A DNA stretch of 64,000 nt from Phycisphaerae bacterium (lineage in GTDB: Bacteria; Chloroflexota; Anaerolineae; 4572-78; J111): assembly GCA_028285035.1 (NCBI GenBank), contig JANQQF010000108.1, positions 1 through 64,000 of the forward strand, in the 5' to 3' direction. The first letter of the stretch is position 1, and the number at the start of each line of letters is the position of its first letter. This document shows, in pieces, positions 33,523-43,017 of the stretch. A program made the position numbers and the translations under genes. A model generated the notes under the pieces. That model was not told the DNA's origin. It saw only the letters and a list, made by a program, of their open reading frames with translations, and made no database searches.

Positions 33523-35922
33523 TTATTCGTATGACAAAACTTCTCTAACAGTCAGCCGAGACGCGTTTCGAGCTGGGAAGAAGCTTGCTAGGACAGCCAA
33601 GATGACAGCAATGGCGAGCCACAGTCCCAAACCGAATAGTGAGTATTGGAAGGTCAACGGTGAGCTAAGGAGAGAAATACCCAGCAGATAAGCGGCTCCA
33701 TAACTCAACGGAAAGGCGATGATTGCGCCCAAGGCCCAACTAATCAAGCCAACGAGGACGCCTTCCACCAAGACCAACTGCAACACAGCGCCATCAGAAG
33801 CACCGACCGCCCGCATCACCCCGATTTCACGCACTCGTTCCAACACGTTCATACTCATCGTACCCGACAGCCCAAGCCCACCAACGGCTGCCAAGACCAT
33901 CGCCATTGCTACCAAGAAGGAGACAAGAAAGTTAAAGGCATTGTTGAGGTTTGCTTGTATTTCGGGCAATGTTAGCGTGCTGCTCACATCGATACCAGCA
34001 TCATCCAAAATCGCTTCATATTGCGGTAGCATTTCATCGATATCTGTAACAGACCCTTCATCGAGCGCAACACGTAGGGCCACCACTCGACCGACGTTAT
34101 GTGTCAATGTTGAGAAATAGTCGTGGTTGACATACACAGTTGAGCCAGCCAACGTTCCCTGCACCACACCAACGACATCCCAAAGATACTCCCGTGAGTC
34201 TACTTCTAGTACGATTTGATCGCCGACGCTGACATCGGTTTCATCACTGAGAAAGTCAGTATTGACCACAATTGCTGTTGTATCACCCTCGGCTAACCAG
34301 CGACCTTCAATCAGGTCGGGGTTGTACATCAGCGTGTCATATGGTGGTGCCTCCAGGGTGATCTCTTCACTCTCCCGACCATCAGGACGGATGCGTTGTA
34401 CCGTTGAACGGCCCCAATTTTCGGTAGAAATAAAGTCGTCGATTTGATTAGTTGTCCGCTCAACTTCGACCATTCGATACTCCTTGTCAAAGAAGAACAG
34501 CACATCGAAACCGAAAGATGAAAACAATTCATCAACAGTCTTGCTCATAGAGTCGCGGGTACTGTAGATTGTGATAAATGTTGTTCCAGCCAGTGTGAGG
34601 GTGATCAGCGTCAATGATAGTCGCCCTTTGCGACGGAAGGTGTTGCGTAGTGACAGCATCAGCGGACGAGAGATGCCACGAATGCTTTGGAGCACCCGAT
34701 CAATCATCCCATTACCAAAACCTTCGCCTACACCATAGTCACTGGTTGCCTCCCGCACAGTCACCCGTGTCCCTGACCAAATTGGATAGATGGCCGCGAC
34801 CATCGGCACGAGTAGGCCGACAATGGCTTGGAGACCCAGTACCCACGTTGGCATCGCGAAGTCACCGAGGTCGGTGTTGAAGAAGCCAAGCAGAAATTCG
34901 CTGAGCAATCGTGCCCCAATCGCACCGAGTGGCAAAGCGATAATTAAGGCCAGCAGACCAAAGAGAAAAACCATCACAAAATAGAGAAGGCTGATGTCAC
35001 TCTGGCGTGCCCCAATCGATTTCATAATTCCGATTTGGCGTGTTTGCTGCGCTAACATTGCCGAGATTGTGTTGATGACCAGGAACCCGCTGAGGGCTAG
35101 GGCCAAACCACCGAGACCATTGAGGATGATCAATAGTGGCTCAATCACTGTGTTAGCTGGATGCTCACCGGGCGGCGGGATTCGGACATCACGCACAGTG
35201 ATATTCGCATTTTCAAATTTATCTTCAATAAGATCAGATACGTTCTCAATATGATCCTCATCCGTCTTATTCTCAGCCGCAATGAAGAGCAGTTGGTTAT
35301 AATCATGAGACTCATCCAGCCACTCTAATGTGTCACGACTGACAAAGCCGCTGGCTCGTCCTGATAATGCCGCTGGTGGGCCATTTAGATTGACAGCCGT
35401 CCCTGCAATTTCCATTTCAACGACGTCGTCATCGCTGGTTTGGATGTAAAGTGTATCCCCAATCTCAGCGTCGATAACCGACTCAAGTACAGCACGTTCA
35501 ATGACAAGGCTCTTGTCTGGTGGCGGCCAATCACCCGCTTCGGGGGTAATAAGGCTGATCTCTTCTTCAGTAAAATTATCCAGCGCCGTTAATGTCAGTG
35601 ACTCCCAGCTATCTTCAGGATTGATCTTGTAATTGACAGAGAACTCTCGTCGCCCCTCGGCAATCTCGACTTCGCGTATGCCGTTTATCGTTTCGACCAA
35701 ATCATCGCTAAACTCATCAAGCGTTGTAATTGAGCCATTATTGGGATTCGTTCCTAGATAACTATCATTTAACCTCGAGGAGATCGTACCTTGTGACCCT
35801 GAGATGACACCAATGGCAAATACCCCAACAGCGATCGATAAAACCACCAGCATCGTGCGGGTTTTGTTCCCCCACAGGTCGCGCATTACTTTTTTCCAAC
35901 GTGGTCGTATTCCGCGTATCAT
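33523..35922 (-). CDS. MacB/FtsX-type ABC transporter permease
   Basis: This 799-residue permease has one N-terminal membrane helix, a periplasmic MacB-like domain, three helices (about 265-385), a second anchor and periplasmic domain, and three C-terminal helices (about 670-790). It is the ten-helix duplicated FtsX type. The typical motifs EIGVMRAVGAS and QIGIMKSIGARQSD mark the two FtsX domains. It works with the ATPase encoded just upstream and the HlyD-like adaptor downstream. Such systems export peptides, lipoproteins or macrolide-like molecules. Confidence 0.9.
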   Translation of the reverse strand: MIRGIRPRWKKVMRDLWGNKTRTMLVVLSIAVGVFAIGVISGSQGTISSRLNDSYLGTNPNNGSITTLDEFSDDLVETINGIREVEIAEGRREFSVNYKINPEDSWESLTLTALDNFTEEEISLITPEAGDWPPPDKSLVIERAVLESVIDAEIGDTLYIQTSDDDVVEMEIAGTAVNLNGPPAALSGRASGFVSRDTLEWLDESHDYNQLLFIAAENKTDEDHIENVSDLIEDKFENANITVRDVRIPPPGEHPANTVIEPLLIILNGLGGLALALSGFLVINTISAMLAQQTRQIGIMKSIGARQSDISLLYFVMVFLFGLLALIIALPLGAIGARLLSEFLLGFFNTDLGDFAMPTWVLGLQAIVGLLVPMVAAIYPIWSGTRVTVREATSDYGVGEGFGNGMIDRVLQSIRGISRPLMLSLRNTFRRKGRLSLTLITLTLAGTTFITIYSTRDSMSKTVDELFSSFGFDVLFFFDKEYRMVEVERTTNQIDDFISTENWGRSTVQRIRPDGRESEEITLEAPPYDTLMYNPDLIEGRWLAEGDTTAIVVNTDFLSDETDVSVGDQIVLEVDSREYLWDVVGVVQGTLAGSTVYVNHDYFSTLTHNVGRVVALRVALDEGSVTDIDEMLPQYEAILDDAGIDVSSTLTLPEIQANLNNAFNFLVSFLVAMAMVLAAVGGLGLSGTMSMNVLERVREIGVMRAVGASDGAVLQLVLVEGVLVGLISWALGAIIAFPLSYGAAYLLGISLLSSPLTFQYSLFGLGLWLAIAVILAVLASFFPARNASRLTVREVLSYE

Positions 35923-35959
35923 AGCTAAATCTCCTTTCTATAGAGACAATCTCAGGATG

Positions 35960-36742
35960 TTAGGCAGCAGCTGCCAATACAGGTTCCGGGTGATTTACAA
36001 TTGCCGTGTCGTGGGCTATTTCACCATCAGCGATCGTGATGGTGCGTGTGCCTTGCTTTGCTAAATCTTCATCGTGGGTCACCATCACAAACGTTTTGCC
36101 CTGGGCAACCAAGCCTTGGAAGAGGTTAAATACAGCAGCGGCTGTTTTTGAGTCAAGGTTTCCTGTTGGCTCATCGGCGATAATCACGGGGGGGTCATTG
36201 GCCAAGGCGCGGGCGATGGCCACCCGTTGTTGCTGTCCCCCGGAGAGGGCGGTTGGCAGCTTGTAAGCCTGCTCGACCATCTCGACTTGCTCTAGCAAGT
36301 TGAGTGCCCGTTGCTCTCGTTCACGAGTTGTGTACATATTGCAGAAATCCATCGGTAACATAATATTCTCAATGACGGTTAGGGTGGGAAGGAGTTGGAA
36401 GAATTGGAAGACGATACCCATATTTCGGCCTCGCCAAACCGCCATTTGCCCTTCTGATAAGGTGTGGACGGCCGTGTCGCCGATAAAGACCTGTCCTTCT
36501 GAGGGGCGATCAATGCCGGTAATCATATTAATGAGAGTTGATTTACCGCTGCCCGATTTACCAACAATTGTCACAAATTCACCTTTATCAATGTTAATAT
36601 CGATTCCTTTCAAGGCCAGAAACTTGCCAGCCGCTGTATCGTAGGCTTTGACCACCTGCTTAAGCTCGATTAAGGTGTCATTTCCATTTTTATAATGCCC
36701 ATTTGTTTGTGTTGCTTTATTCCCTTTGAATATGCCAAACAT
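35960..36742 (-). CDS. MacB/LolD-type ABC transporter ATP-binding protein
   Basis: This 260-residue ATPase has Walker [11 protein letters not shown], signature [15 protein letters not shown] and Walker [14 protein letters not shown], all typical of the LolD/MacB family. The N-terminal ~25 residues are Asn/Lys-rich and not conserved. It is the first gene of a four-gene minus-strand operon (ATPase, permease, adaptor, propeller) and lies divergent to a two-component system that is a natural candidate regulator. Confidence 0.92.
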   Translation of the reverse strand: MFGIFKGNKATQTNGHYKNGNDTLIELKQVVKAYDTAAGKFLALKGIDINIDKGEFVTIVGKSGSGKSTLINMITGIDRPSEGQVFIGDTAVHTLSEGQMAVWRGRNMGIVFQFFQLLPTLTVIENIMLPMDFCNMYTTREREQRALNLLEQVEMVEQAYKLPTALSGGQQQRVAIARALANDPPVIIADEPTGNLDSKTAAAVFNLFQGLVAQGKTFVMVTHDEDLAKQGTRTITIADGEIAHDTAIVNHPEPVLAAAA

Positions 36743-37117
36743 ATTTCGATCCTTTCATCTGTAACACCCAGGGTGTCCTTCTCTTTGTTGTAGACTATGG
36801 TCCACTGGGTGGTTAATTTCAATCTCGGCATCATCTTATCACTGAGGCGGGCCAAAAACACGTGCCAAAGGAGCTATCTTGAGAAGGGCTTGGGATAGAT
36901 TGTGGATGACAGTGACTTATGTCGCAGGTCACGTGACTTTCGGCATAGATGGTTCTATCTGATGGCACGTTGAATCAAAGGGGTGATGGTGATATACTGC
37001 TAATGAGACGGTAAGTGTATTACTGACCCAGTTATGACTTTCTAAACTTTTTACGATGGTTCATAAAACAGTGATTTTGCTTACTTTTCTATCTCTGGGT
37101 CAGTCGGACGGTAACTG
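36743..37117. other. 375-base divergent regulatory region
   Basis: This spacer separates the exporter operon from the sensor kinase. It holds a perfect palindrome GTCACGTGAC (36928-36937). A 10-bp inverted pair, ACTGACCCAG (37022-37031) and CTGGGTCAGT (37095-37104), spans the leader just before the kinase start. Either could be a binding site for the NarL-type regulator, but neither has the usual TACYNMT heptamer. Confidence 0.45.
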
Positions 37118-38377
37118 ATGAAGCTAACAAACAACGAAAATTTAATGAACTGGCTGATGCCGCGTGCTATTGATTGGATTGCGCTCGTGTTGTACTTAGG
37201 GTGTATCACAATCTACACTTACCTTGCGCTGACTGGGCATTTAGAGGCATCAGCTTGGCTGACGATTGGCGCGGTCTTTGTTGGTATTAGCCTTTTGATC
37301 ACGATTGACCGTGTTGAGTATCACCGCTTTGGCGAACAACTGCCGGTCAAAATTGCTGGTTCATTCCTTTTATTACGCCTGGCGATCATTATTGGTTTTG
37401 GTTTTTCTGATGGCCTCGGGTTTCAAGAATGGCAAAGCTTTATCGCTATAAGTGTGATGTTCTTTATGTTCTTTATAATAGGTCAGAGTTATGGTCTGTC
37501 GGGGCAAGCTTGGACGATGTATCTCTTGGGGCGTTTCCGCCCTGAAACTGATAGCCCACCAAGTGATGAAGGCACCACTCTCCTTTTCATCGTAATTATG
37601 AGCGTTATGTTACTTTTTGTCTTTTCCATTGCTTACTTGGTTCGACGCGAGCGGTCGGCGCGACAAGAAAGCGAACAACTACTTGCCGAATTGGAAACGT
37701 CCCACCAACGTCTACAAAATTATGCGGAGAAGGTGTCAGAGCTAGCCACGACCGAAGAACGTAATCGGCTGGCCCGAGAAATTCACGACAGCTTGGGTCA
37801 TTACATGACCGTCATCAATGTGCAGTTGGAGAAAGCCATTGCCTTTCGAGATCGCGCCCCAGACGAGGCAGATCAGGCTATTCAGGATGCTAAATATTTA
37901 GCGAGTGAAGCCTTGAATGACATCCGCCGCTCGGTGAGCACATTGCGTAGTGTCCCAGAACCCTTTATGTTTGTACAATCGGTACGGTCGTTGGTGAGGA
38001 ATATGGAGGGGAACGGTTTTACAATAGAACTCAATATTCAGGGTGATGCGGCAGGGTACTCCGATCAATCGTTACAAACGCTCTATCGCGCCGTGCAAGA
38101 GGGCCTGACCAATATCCAAAAGCACGCGAAGGCCAATCACGTGACCATTACCGTTGACTTACAAGATCAAATGGCTGATTTGACCATTGTTGATGATGGT
38201 GAGGGGTTTGACCCAATCAAAGTTAAGAATGTGGGTGGCGGACATTACGGTCTGCAAGGGGTGCGCGAACGTCTTGAATTGATCCGGGGTTCCCTCAACT
38301 TGGAGAGTGCACCTCAACAAGGCACACGACTGATGATTACGGTGCCAAAAAATCCGCTGGTGTTAGTGACCAACTGA
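37118..38377 (+). CDS. NarL-type sensor histidine kinase (HisKA_3)
   Basis: This 419-residue kinase has about five N-terminal membrane helices (residues 15-185), a short coiled coil and then a HisKA_3 dimerisation domain with the phospho-acceptor motif REIHDSLGHYM (His at about 222). A HATPase domain follows (QEGLTNIQKHAK, DDGEGF, GLQGVRERLELI). It lacks a recognisable periplasmic sensor and therefore resembles intramembrane-sensing kinases such as LiaS/DesK, which respond to envelope stress. That fits its position divergent to a MacB-like exporter. Its partner regulator follows after a repeat. Confidence 0.9.
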   Translation: MKLTNNENLMNWLMPRAIDWIALVLYLGCITIYTYLALTGHLEASAWLTIGAVFVGISLLITIDRVEYHRFGEQLPVKIAGSFLLLRLAIIIGFGFSDGLGFQEWQSFIAISVMFFMFFIIGQSYGLSGQAWTMYLLGRFRPETDSPPSDEGTTLLFIVIMSVMLLFVFSIAYLVRRERSARQESEQLLAELETSHQRLQNYAEKVSELATTEERNRLAREIHDSLGHYMTVINVQLEKAIAFRDRAPDEADQAIQDAKYLASEALNDIRRSVSTLRSVPEPFMFVQSVRSLVRNMEGNGFTIELNIQGDAAGYSDQSLQTLYRAVQEGLTNIQKHAKANHVTITVDLQDQMADLTIVDDGEGFDPIKVKNVGGGHYGLQGVRERLELIRGSLNLESAPQQGTRLMITVPKNPLVLVTN

Positions 38378-38388
38378 CGATAACTTTT

Positions 38389-38456
38389 CCTCACCCCCAA
38401 CCCTCTCTCCCTGCGGAGAGGGGGAGTCCGTAGCGAAGTGCAGGACGGGGGTGAGG
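38389..38456. repeat. 68-bp palindromic intergenic repeat between kinase and regulator
   Basis: CCTCACCCCC (38389-38398) pairs with GGGGGTGAGG (38447-38456), enclosing a second stem of CCCTCTCTCC with GGAGAGGG. The wording matches a dispersed palindrome common in many bacterial genomes. It may reduce or stabilise read-through between the two genes. Confidence 0.55.
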
Positions 38457-38477
38457 GCTTCTTTCATAGGAGACAAT

Positions 38478-39146
38478 GTGAGCAATCAGACCGAAACTGT
38501 AAGAGTACTGGTAGTAGATGATCAACAATTAATGCGTGATGGCTTGGCCTCTTTGTTGGGGATTCAAGACGGTATTGAAATTGCTGGGGTGGCTGGTGAT
38601 GGGCAGGAAGCGGTTGAGCAGGCCCTGAGTCTAACGCCTGACGTGATTTTGATGGATATTCGGATGCCCATTTTGGATGGGATCGCAGCCACTGAGAAAA
38701 TTCGGCAGCAGTTACCAAGTTGTCAGGTTTTGATGCTCACAACATTTGATGACGATGAGTACATTGTCAAGGCGTTGACAGCGGGAGCGAGTGGCTACCT
38801 GCTCAAAGATATTCCAGCCCAAGATTTGGCGAAAGCGGTTCATCTGGCCCACCATGGCGTTTATCAGCTTGAACCGTCAATCGCTGGAAAATTGGTTGGG
38901 GCGTTGAGCAATGTAAAACCTGCCTTTCCTCAACCGGCACCCCCTACCCAAATCGCTGACTTGACCGAACGAGAGGTTGAGGTGCTGCGCCTGATCGCTA
39001 CAGGCGCGACAAACCGTGAGATTGCTGATACACTGGTCATTAGTGAAGGGACGGTCAAAAACCACGTCTCCAATATCCTCAGCCGCTTGGCCTTGCGAGA
39101 TCGTACGCAAGCGGCAATTTACGCCCGCGAACATGGCTTGGTTTAA
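38478..39146 (+). CDS. NarL/LuxR-type response regulator
   Basis: This 222-residue regulator has a receiver domain with the acidic pair VVDDQQ, the phospho-acceptor in LMDIRMPILDG (Asp about 54) and the conserved Lys in LLKDIPAQD. The C-terminal LuxR helix-turn-helix begins LTEREVEVLRLIATGATNRE and continues VKNHVSNILSRL. GTG 38478 has TAGGAGA six bases upstream; an earlier in-frame GTG at 38451 lies inside the repeat. It is the evident partner of the kinase at 37118-38377. Confidence 0.92.
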   Translation: MSNQTETVRVLVVDDQQLMRDGLASLLGIQDGIEIAGVAGDGQEAVEQALSLTPDVILMDIRMPILDGIAATEKIRQQLPSCQVLMLTTFDDDEYIVKALTAGASGYLLKDIPAQDLAKAVHLAHHGVYQLEPSIAGKLVGALSNVKPAFPQPAPPTQIADLTEREVEVLRLIATGATNREIADTLVISEGTVKNHVSNILSRLALRDRTQAAIYAREHGLV

Positions 39147-39150
39147 GACT

Positions 39151-39984
39151 CTATGGTGTTAGGCCATCAGGGACACCATTGGGGAAAATCTCTTGGATAG
39201 CTGCCTCGATTTCTCCGATACGGTTTTCTGGATTGGGATGTGTACTGAAGAATTCCGGCTGACCTGATCCCCCGCCTGCTTCAGCCAAAATCTCCATCAC
39301 CCGAATCATTGCCCGTGGATCATAACCAGCTTGGGCCATAAATTGGACACCGAGTGCATCTGACTGTAGCTCATCATCACGACCGTATTTCATATTGACC
39401 AAATTGCCGATCATTGAGGCTACTTGAGCTGCCCGCGCATCTTCCGCAGCAACGACAACCGCCCCAATTAACCCCTCAGTAAGCTCTGACTTGGCGATTC
39501 TTTGCGCCCCATGTCGAGCAACGACATGGCCGATTTCGTGCCCTAGCACACCAGCAAGTTGACCCTCTGTGGTAAATCGCTCAAACAGCGCTGTCGTGAT
39601 AAAAATTTGCCCGCCAGGTAGCGCAAAAGCATTGATGGTATCGGGATCACTAAGAAGATGAAACTCATACTCCCAGCCACGATCTGACGCACCACTTTGC
39701 TGAACCAATCGGAAGCCCACTTCATCAACGAGATCCTGTAATTCTTGGTTGGGATGTAGCCCGCCGTGTTGTTGAATCATTTGTGGCGTTGCTTGTAGAC
39801 CCAAGGCGATTTCTTGATTTTGGGTGAGGCTGATATATTGGGTTTCCCCGGTAACCTCGTTATATTGGCTTGAACCGAAGTATGAAATCAGGGCAAATGC
39901 ACCAATCACCAAAGCAATGATAAAACGAGCATTTCCACCACTTCGGCGTCTGGGGGACATTCGAATATTGCGTGATCGTCTCAT
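39151..39984 (-). CDS. M48-family (HtpX/Ste24-like) membrane metalloprotease
   Basis: This 277-residue protease has an Arg/Ser-rich N terminus, one membrane helix (residues 20-38) and the zinc motif HEIGH (H149, E150, H153), with a probable third ligand E205 in DDELQSDALG. The layout is that of BepA/LoiP-like single-pass M48 peptidases, which act in envelope quality control. It is convergent with the response regulator (four bases between stop codons) and is the last gene of a minus-strand group of envelope genes. Confidence 0.9.
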   Translation of the reverse strand: MRRSRNIRMSPRRRSGGNARFIIALVIGAFALISYFGSSQYNEVTGETQYISLTQNQEIALGLQATPQMIQQHGGLHPNQELQDLVDEVGFRLVQQSGASDRGWEYEFHLLSDPDTINAFALPGGQIFITTALFERFTTEGQLAGVLGHEIGHVVARHGAQRIAKSELTEGLIGAVVVAAEDARAAQVASMIGNLVNMKYGRDDELQSDALGVQFMAQAGYDPRAMIRVMEILAEAGGGSGQPEFFSTHPNPENRIGEIEAAIQEIFPNGVPDGLTP

Positions 39985-40012
39985 CTAATGATCTCCCTTT
40001 GATAGATATCAA

Positions 40013-40498
40013 TTATTCAGCAACAAATTCTTCAACTTCTAATAATTCATACACCCCACCAGCAATTGCGCCAAAGATAACATGATTGATCAATAGTGAC
40101 CAACTACGAATGGCAAAAAACCAGGGGAAGATTAGGGTTAACGTGTAAAAATTTATCAGGTAGAGTGCGATACCAAACAAAGCCCCACCGATAATGCCAA
40201 TAATTAGCCCCCACCGATGAATGATGTAGGCTAAGAGTAGCGCCCCGCCAATCGAGAGGGCAAAATGAACAGCAAGGCCCGCAATGATCACGACGAAATT
40301 TGATGTGTCCGATGGTGGAAGAACGGTACTACCTAGAATGACAGAGGCTGTATAGCTTAATGAAATCCAGGCACTCCCCGCCCCAAATAGAGGGGTTACA
40401 AATAAATTGAACAGCAGGAACACGAGACCTGCAATACCACCGGCCCACAATGCAGCAGACCAATCTACAAGCTGACGTAGTTGAGGCTTATTACTCAT
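40013..40498 (-). CDS. Hypothetical integral membrane protein, 161 aa
   Basis: This protein has four to five hydrophobic helices (about 14-35, 43-58, 63-90, 92-115, 118-155) and short polar loops, and no motif I recognise. A good AGGAGAGAG site precedes the ATG. It lies 28 bases upstream of the M48 gene and 30 bases downstream of the amidase gene, so it is probably co-transcribed in an envelope-related unit. Confidence 0.75.
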   Translation of the reverse strand: MSNKPQLRQLVDWSAALWAGGIAGLVFLLFNLFVTPLFGAGSAWISLSYTASVILGSTVLPPSDTSNFVVIIAGLAVHFALSIGGALLLAYIIHRWGLIIGIIGGALFGIALYLINFYTLTLIFPWFFAIRSWSLLINHVIFGAIAGGVYELLEVEEFVAE

Positions 40499-40528
40499 TC
40501 TCTCTCCTGAGGTTGTGGGAATTAAAGC

Positions 40529-41449
40529 TTAGGTTCGACCCAAACGTGTGGCAACATCGCGTCGTAATCGATCCATATCATATCCTCTAGGATCGGTTTT
40601 ACGGCCAAGTGGAAGGGCGATATCATAGTGGGCCATGATATCAGCGGTACGAATGTTGTATTTTGCGCAAAGATAGGCGCACAAATTAACATTGGCTTGG
40701 TGCTGGGCTGCGGGGTAAGGATCAGTCCCATTGTTGAGGTTAACTAATTCGATGCCAAGGCAATAATCATTACAAGAGGCCCGCCCTTTCCAAGCGCTTC
40801 GTCCCGCGTGCCAAGCCCGATCTTTGTCAAGAACGTGTTGGGCAATTTGTCCATCCTTGCCGATTGTGTAATGCGCACTTACCTGAGATGTGCGTTGGCT
40901 GAACCAACTAATTACTCCCTCAAGGGTGCTGTTCGCCGTGGCGTGGATCGTGATCCCGGTGATGTCATTGGGGCTACGGCGACTATTAAAATTGGGAGAG
41001 CGGGCAAAACGTACGGTTGGTTTAACGAGCGTACGCCCGGTTGTAGTTCGGGTTGGTTTTGTCGAAGTCGTTTGCTTTTGGGTTGTTTTTTGCGAAGACG
41101 TTGTATTTTTTTGTGAGGATGTTGTACTTTTTGTGGATGTACTCCCTGACAAAGGTGGGATAATCAACACCTGCCCAATCCATATTCGGCCTGGGTCAGT
41201 TATGTTGTTCGCTTTCTGAATGACAGGGTATTTGTAGACATCGTCATAAACCGTTTTGGCGATTTTGCCCAGGGTATCACCCCGTTTTACCGTATATGTT
41301 GTGGCTTGGCCGGATTTTACACCCTCGGCATATTGATTGAGAAATTCGCCGACCACTTGCCCAATGGATTTGCTTTCTTGTCGAGCCCGAGTGACAGCAG
41401 CTTGGTAAACCGTATTTTCAAGATTAACCGGAATATTTCGATATGGCAT
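40529..41449 (-). CDS. RHH-like + LysM + N-acetylmuramoyl-L-alanine amidase (Amidase_2)
   Basis: This 306-residue protein has no signal peptide. Residues 1-45 (NIPVNLENTVYQAA..., SIGQVVGEFLNQYAEG) look like a ribbon-helix-helix DNA-binding or antitoxin-type module. Residues 51-98 are a LysM domain (YTVKRGDTLGKIAK, QVLIIPP). A Ser/Thr/Lys/Gln linker (99-145) follows, then an Amidase_2 domain with ITIHATAN, HYTIGKDG, HAGRSAWKG and a late MAHYDIALPLGRKTDP zinc-site segment. The enzyme would cleave the peptide from muramic acid. The missing export signal is odd and suggests release by lysis, non-classical export or a misread N terminus. Confidence 0.85.
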   Translation of the reverse strand: MPYRNIPVNLENTVYQAAVTRARQESKSIGQVVGEFLNQYAEGVKSGQATTYTVKRGDTLGKIAKTVYDDVYKYPVIQKANNITDPGRIWIGQVLIIPPLSGSTSTKSTTSSQKNTTSSQKTTQKQTTSTKPTRTTTGRTLVKPTVRFARSPNFNSRRSPNDITGITIHATANSTLEGVISWFSQRTSQVSAHYTIGKDGQIAQHVLDKDRAWHAGRSAWKGRASCNDYCLGIELVNLNNGTDPYPAAQHQANVNLCAYLCAKYNIRTADIMAHYDIALPLGRKTDPRGYDMDRLRRDVATRLGRT

Positions 41450-41461
41450 CCTGTTGACCCC

Positions 41462-42163
41462 CTAAAGAATATATAAAATTCGGCCACAAGTGCCACAATA
41501 AACAAGCTCGGAACTGCTCCGAGCTTGTTGAATTTTGTTGTTTGAAACCATAATGCCACAGGCTTGGCACATCCCATCCTTCACCCCAGCCACTGCAACC
41601 CCAGCTCGTTTTTTTCGATTGGCATCATATTCAGCCAATATAGCATCACTGATCCCTGCCAAGATGGTTGGGCGCTGTTCCTTTAATCCATTAATTTCGC
41701 GCTCAAAATCCTCTTTTTGTTGAATTAAGTCGCCCTGTTCTGCTTTCCAGGCTGCCTCAACCTCAACCAACTTACCGTTGGCCTGATCTAGAGCTTCTTC
41801 CTTTTCTTCCGTCTCAACCATAATTTCAAGCAATGCTTCTTCTCGTGTTCCGTGCCATCGCTTTAAAGACTCGATTTCCTCTTGGAGGTTGGCTGCTTCT
41901 TTGGCGCTGAGGGCTTTGCCGCTGTACAACAATTTTTCTTGATTGCTAATCTTATCGCTTAAATCTTTGACTTCTACTTCAGTATCTTTTTGAGTTTTTT
42001 GCACAGATGTGAGGGCCTCGGTCGTGCTCTCTACCTCAGCCTTTGCTGTTTTGAATGCTTCATTTTCACCTAAATTGGCCATAACTTTGGCTAACTCCTG
42101 AGCTGCCTTGCTCAGTTTGCTATCAAGTAGTTGTAAACGGTAAAGTTGTTGCACTTGGCTCAA
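41462..42163 (-). CDS. C4 zinc-ribbon coiled-coil protein (COG1579 family)
   Basis: This 233-residue protein has a long coiled coil (about 10-175) followed by a zinc ribbon with CQACG and YCGTCG pairs. The family occurs across bacteria; some members have nucleic-acid or secretion-linked roles, but the function is not settled. TTG 42163 is chosen because GAGG lies six bases upstream and homologues begin close to SQVQ-LYRLQ; a TTG four codons earlier lacks a site. It heads the four-gene minus-strand group. Confidence 0.82.
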   Translation of the reverse strand: MSQVQQLYRLQLLDSKLSKAAQELAKVMANLGENEAFKTAKAEVESTTEALTSVQKTQKDTEVEVKDLSDKISNQEKLLYSGKALSAKEAANLQEEIESLKRWHGTREEALLEIMVETEEKEEALDQANGKLVEVEAAWKAEQGDLIQQKEDFEREINGLKEQRPTILAGISDAILAEYDANRKKRAGVAVAGVKDGMCQACGIMVSNNKIQQARSSSELVYCGTCGRILYIL

Positions 42164-42342
42164 GATTAACCTCAATCTTTGTTAGAATTAGGGATTTTTT
42201 AGAAAGTACTACCCTGGTGGAGTTACATTACCTGTGGTCTGGTAATCTTATTATAGCATTATTAAGAAACTCGGGAAAGGAATCGGGGCAGGTCTATTGG
42301 CTATGGATATTGCATTTTTGGGTACGAATGCAAATCAGACAA

Positions 42343-42825
42343 TTAAAATTCATCTTTGTTATGGGTGACACTATTGCTTAAACCAAGGGGTTTACGCCAA
42401 GCCTCAAGGACAATTGATGAATTGGTGTTTTTGTGGGCTGGATGATTGCTTAATTTCGTGTAGATTATGTCACGGAGATGAGGAATATCTTTGGCCCAAA
42501 TGTGGATAAATGCATCGGCTTGTCCCGTCACATTATTAACTGCAACAACTTCTTCCATCTCTAATAAGTGTTGAACAAAATCTTCAAAATCTTCGCCTTG
42601 ATTCGACTCGAGTTGAACAATACAATGAACGCTATGCCCCAAACAGGTTGGGTCAATTATCGCTTGATAGCCTTTGATAATCCCAGCGTCTTCCATTCGA
42701 ATGATACGATCTCTGACTCGTGTATGCCCTACGCCAACTGCTTTCGCAATATTGACGTGAGAAGCTCGTCCATCTTCTTGAAGTATTTCTAAAATTTTTC
42801 GATCCAAATTATCTAATTTGTACAA
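42343..42825 (-). CDS. Lrp/AsnC-family transcriptional regulator
   Basis: This 160-residue regulator has the N-terminal winged helix (LDNLDRKILEILQEDGRASH, then AKAVGVGHTRVRDRI) and a C-terminal RAM/ligand domain (VTGQADAFIHIWAKDI). The start appears to be TTG 42825, with GGTGG upstream; no ATG is available before the conserved helix. Lrp proteins usually respond to amino acids. The targets are unknown; neighbouring genes give no clear lead. Confidence 0.88.
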   Translation of the reverse strand: MYKLDNLDRKILEILQEDGRASHVNIAKAVGVGHTRVRDRIIRMEDAGIIKGYQAIIDPTCLGHSVHCIVQLESNQGEDFEDFVQHLLEMEEVVAVNNVTGQADAFIHIWAKDIPHLRDIIYTKLSNHPAHKNTNSSIVLEAWRKPLGLSNSVTHNKDEF

Positions 42826-42938
42826 ACTTTTTCACCACCCATTGGAATTTTTGTCCAACTATTGTCATTTTAACCCACACTTATATGTTATGCAAAGAGC
42901 CTTTAGATTTTACGGCAAGGTATCCTTACACTTACATA

Positions 42939-42974
42939 AAAAGGCGAGGCCAGATAAAACCGACCTCGCCTTTT
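42939..42974 (-). terminator. Terminator of hppA, bidirectional
   Basis: AAAAGGCGAGG (42939-42949) and CCTCGCCTTTT (42964-42974) form a perfect GC-rich stem with T tracts on both strands, 44 bases beyond the hppA stop. Confidence 0.85.
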
Positions 42975-43017
42975 GTCATTTAGAAAATGGTTGGGCTACC
43001 TTGAGTTTAGTAAAACC

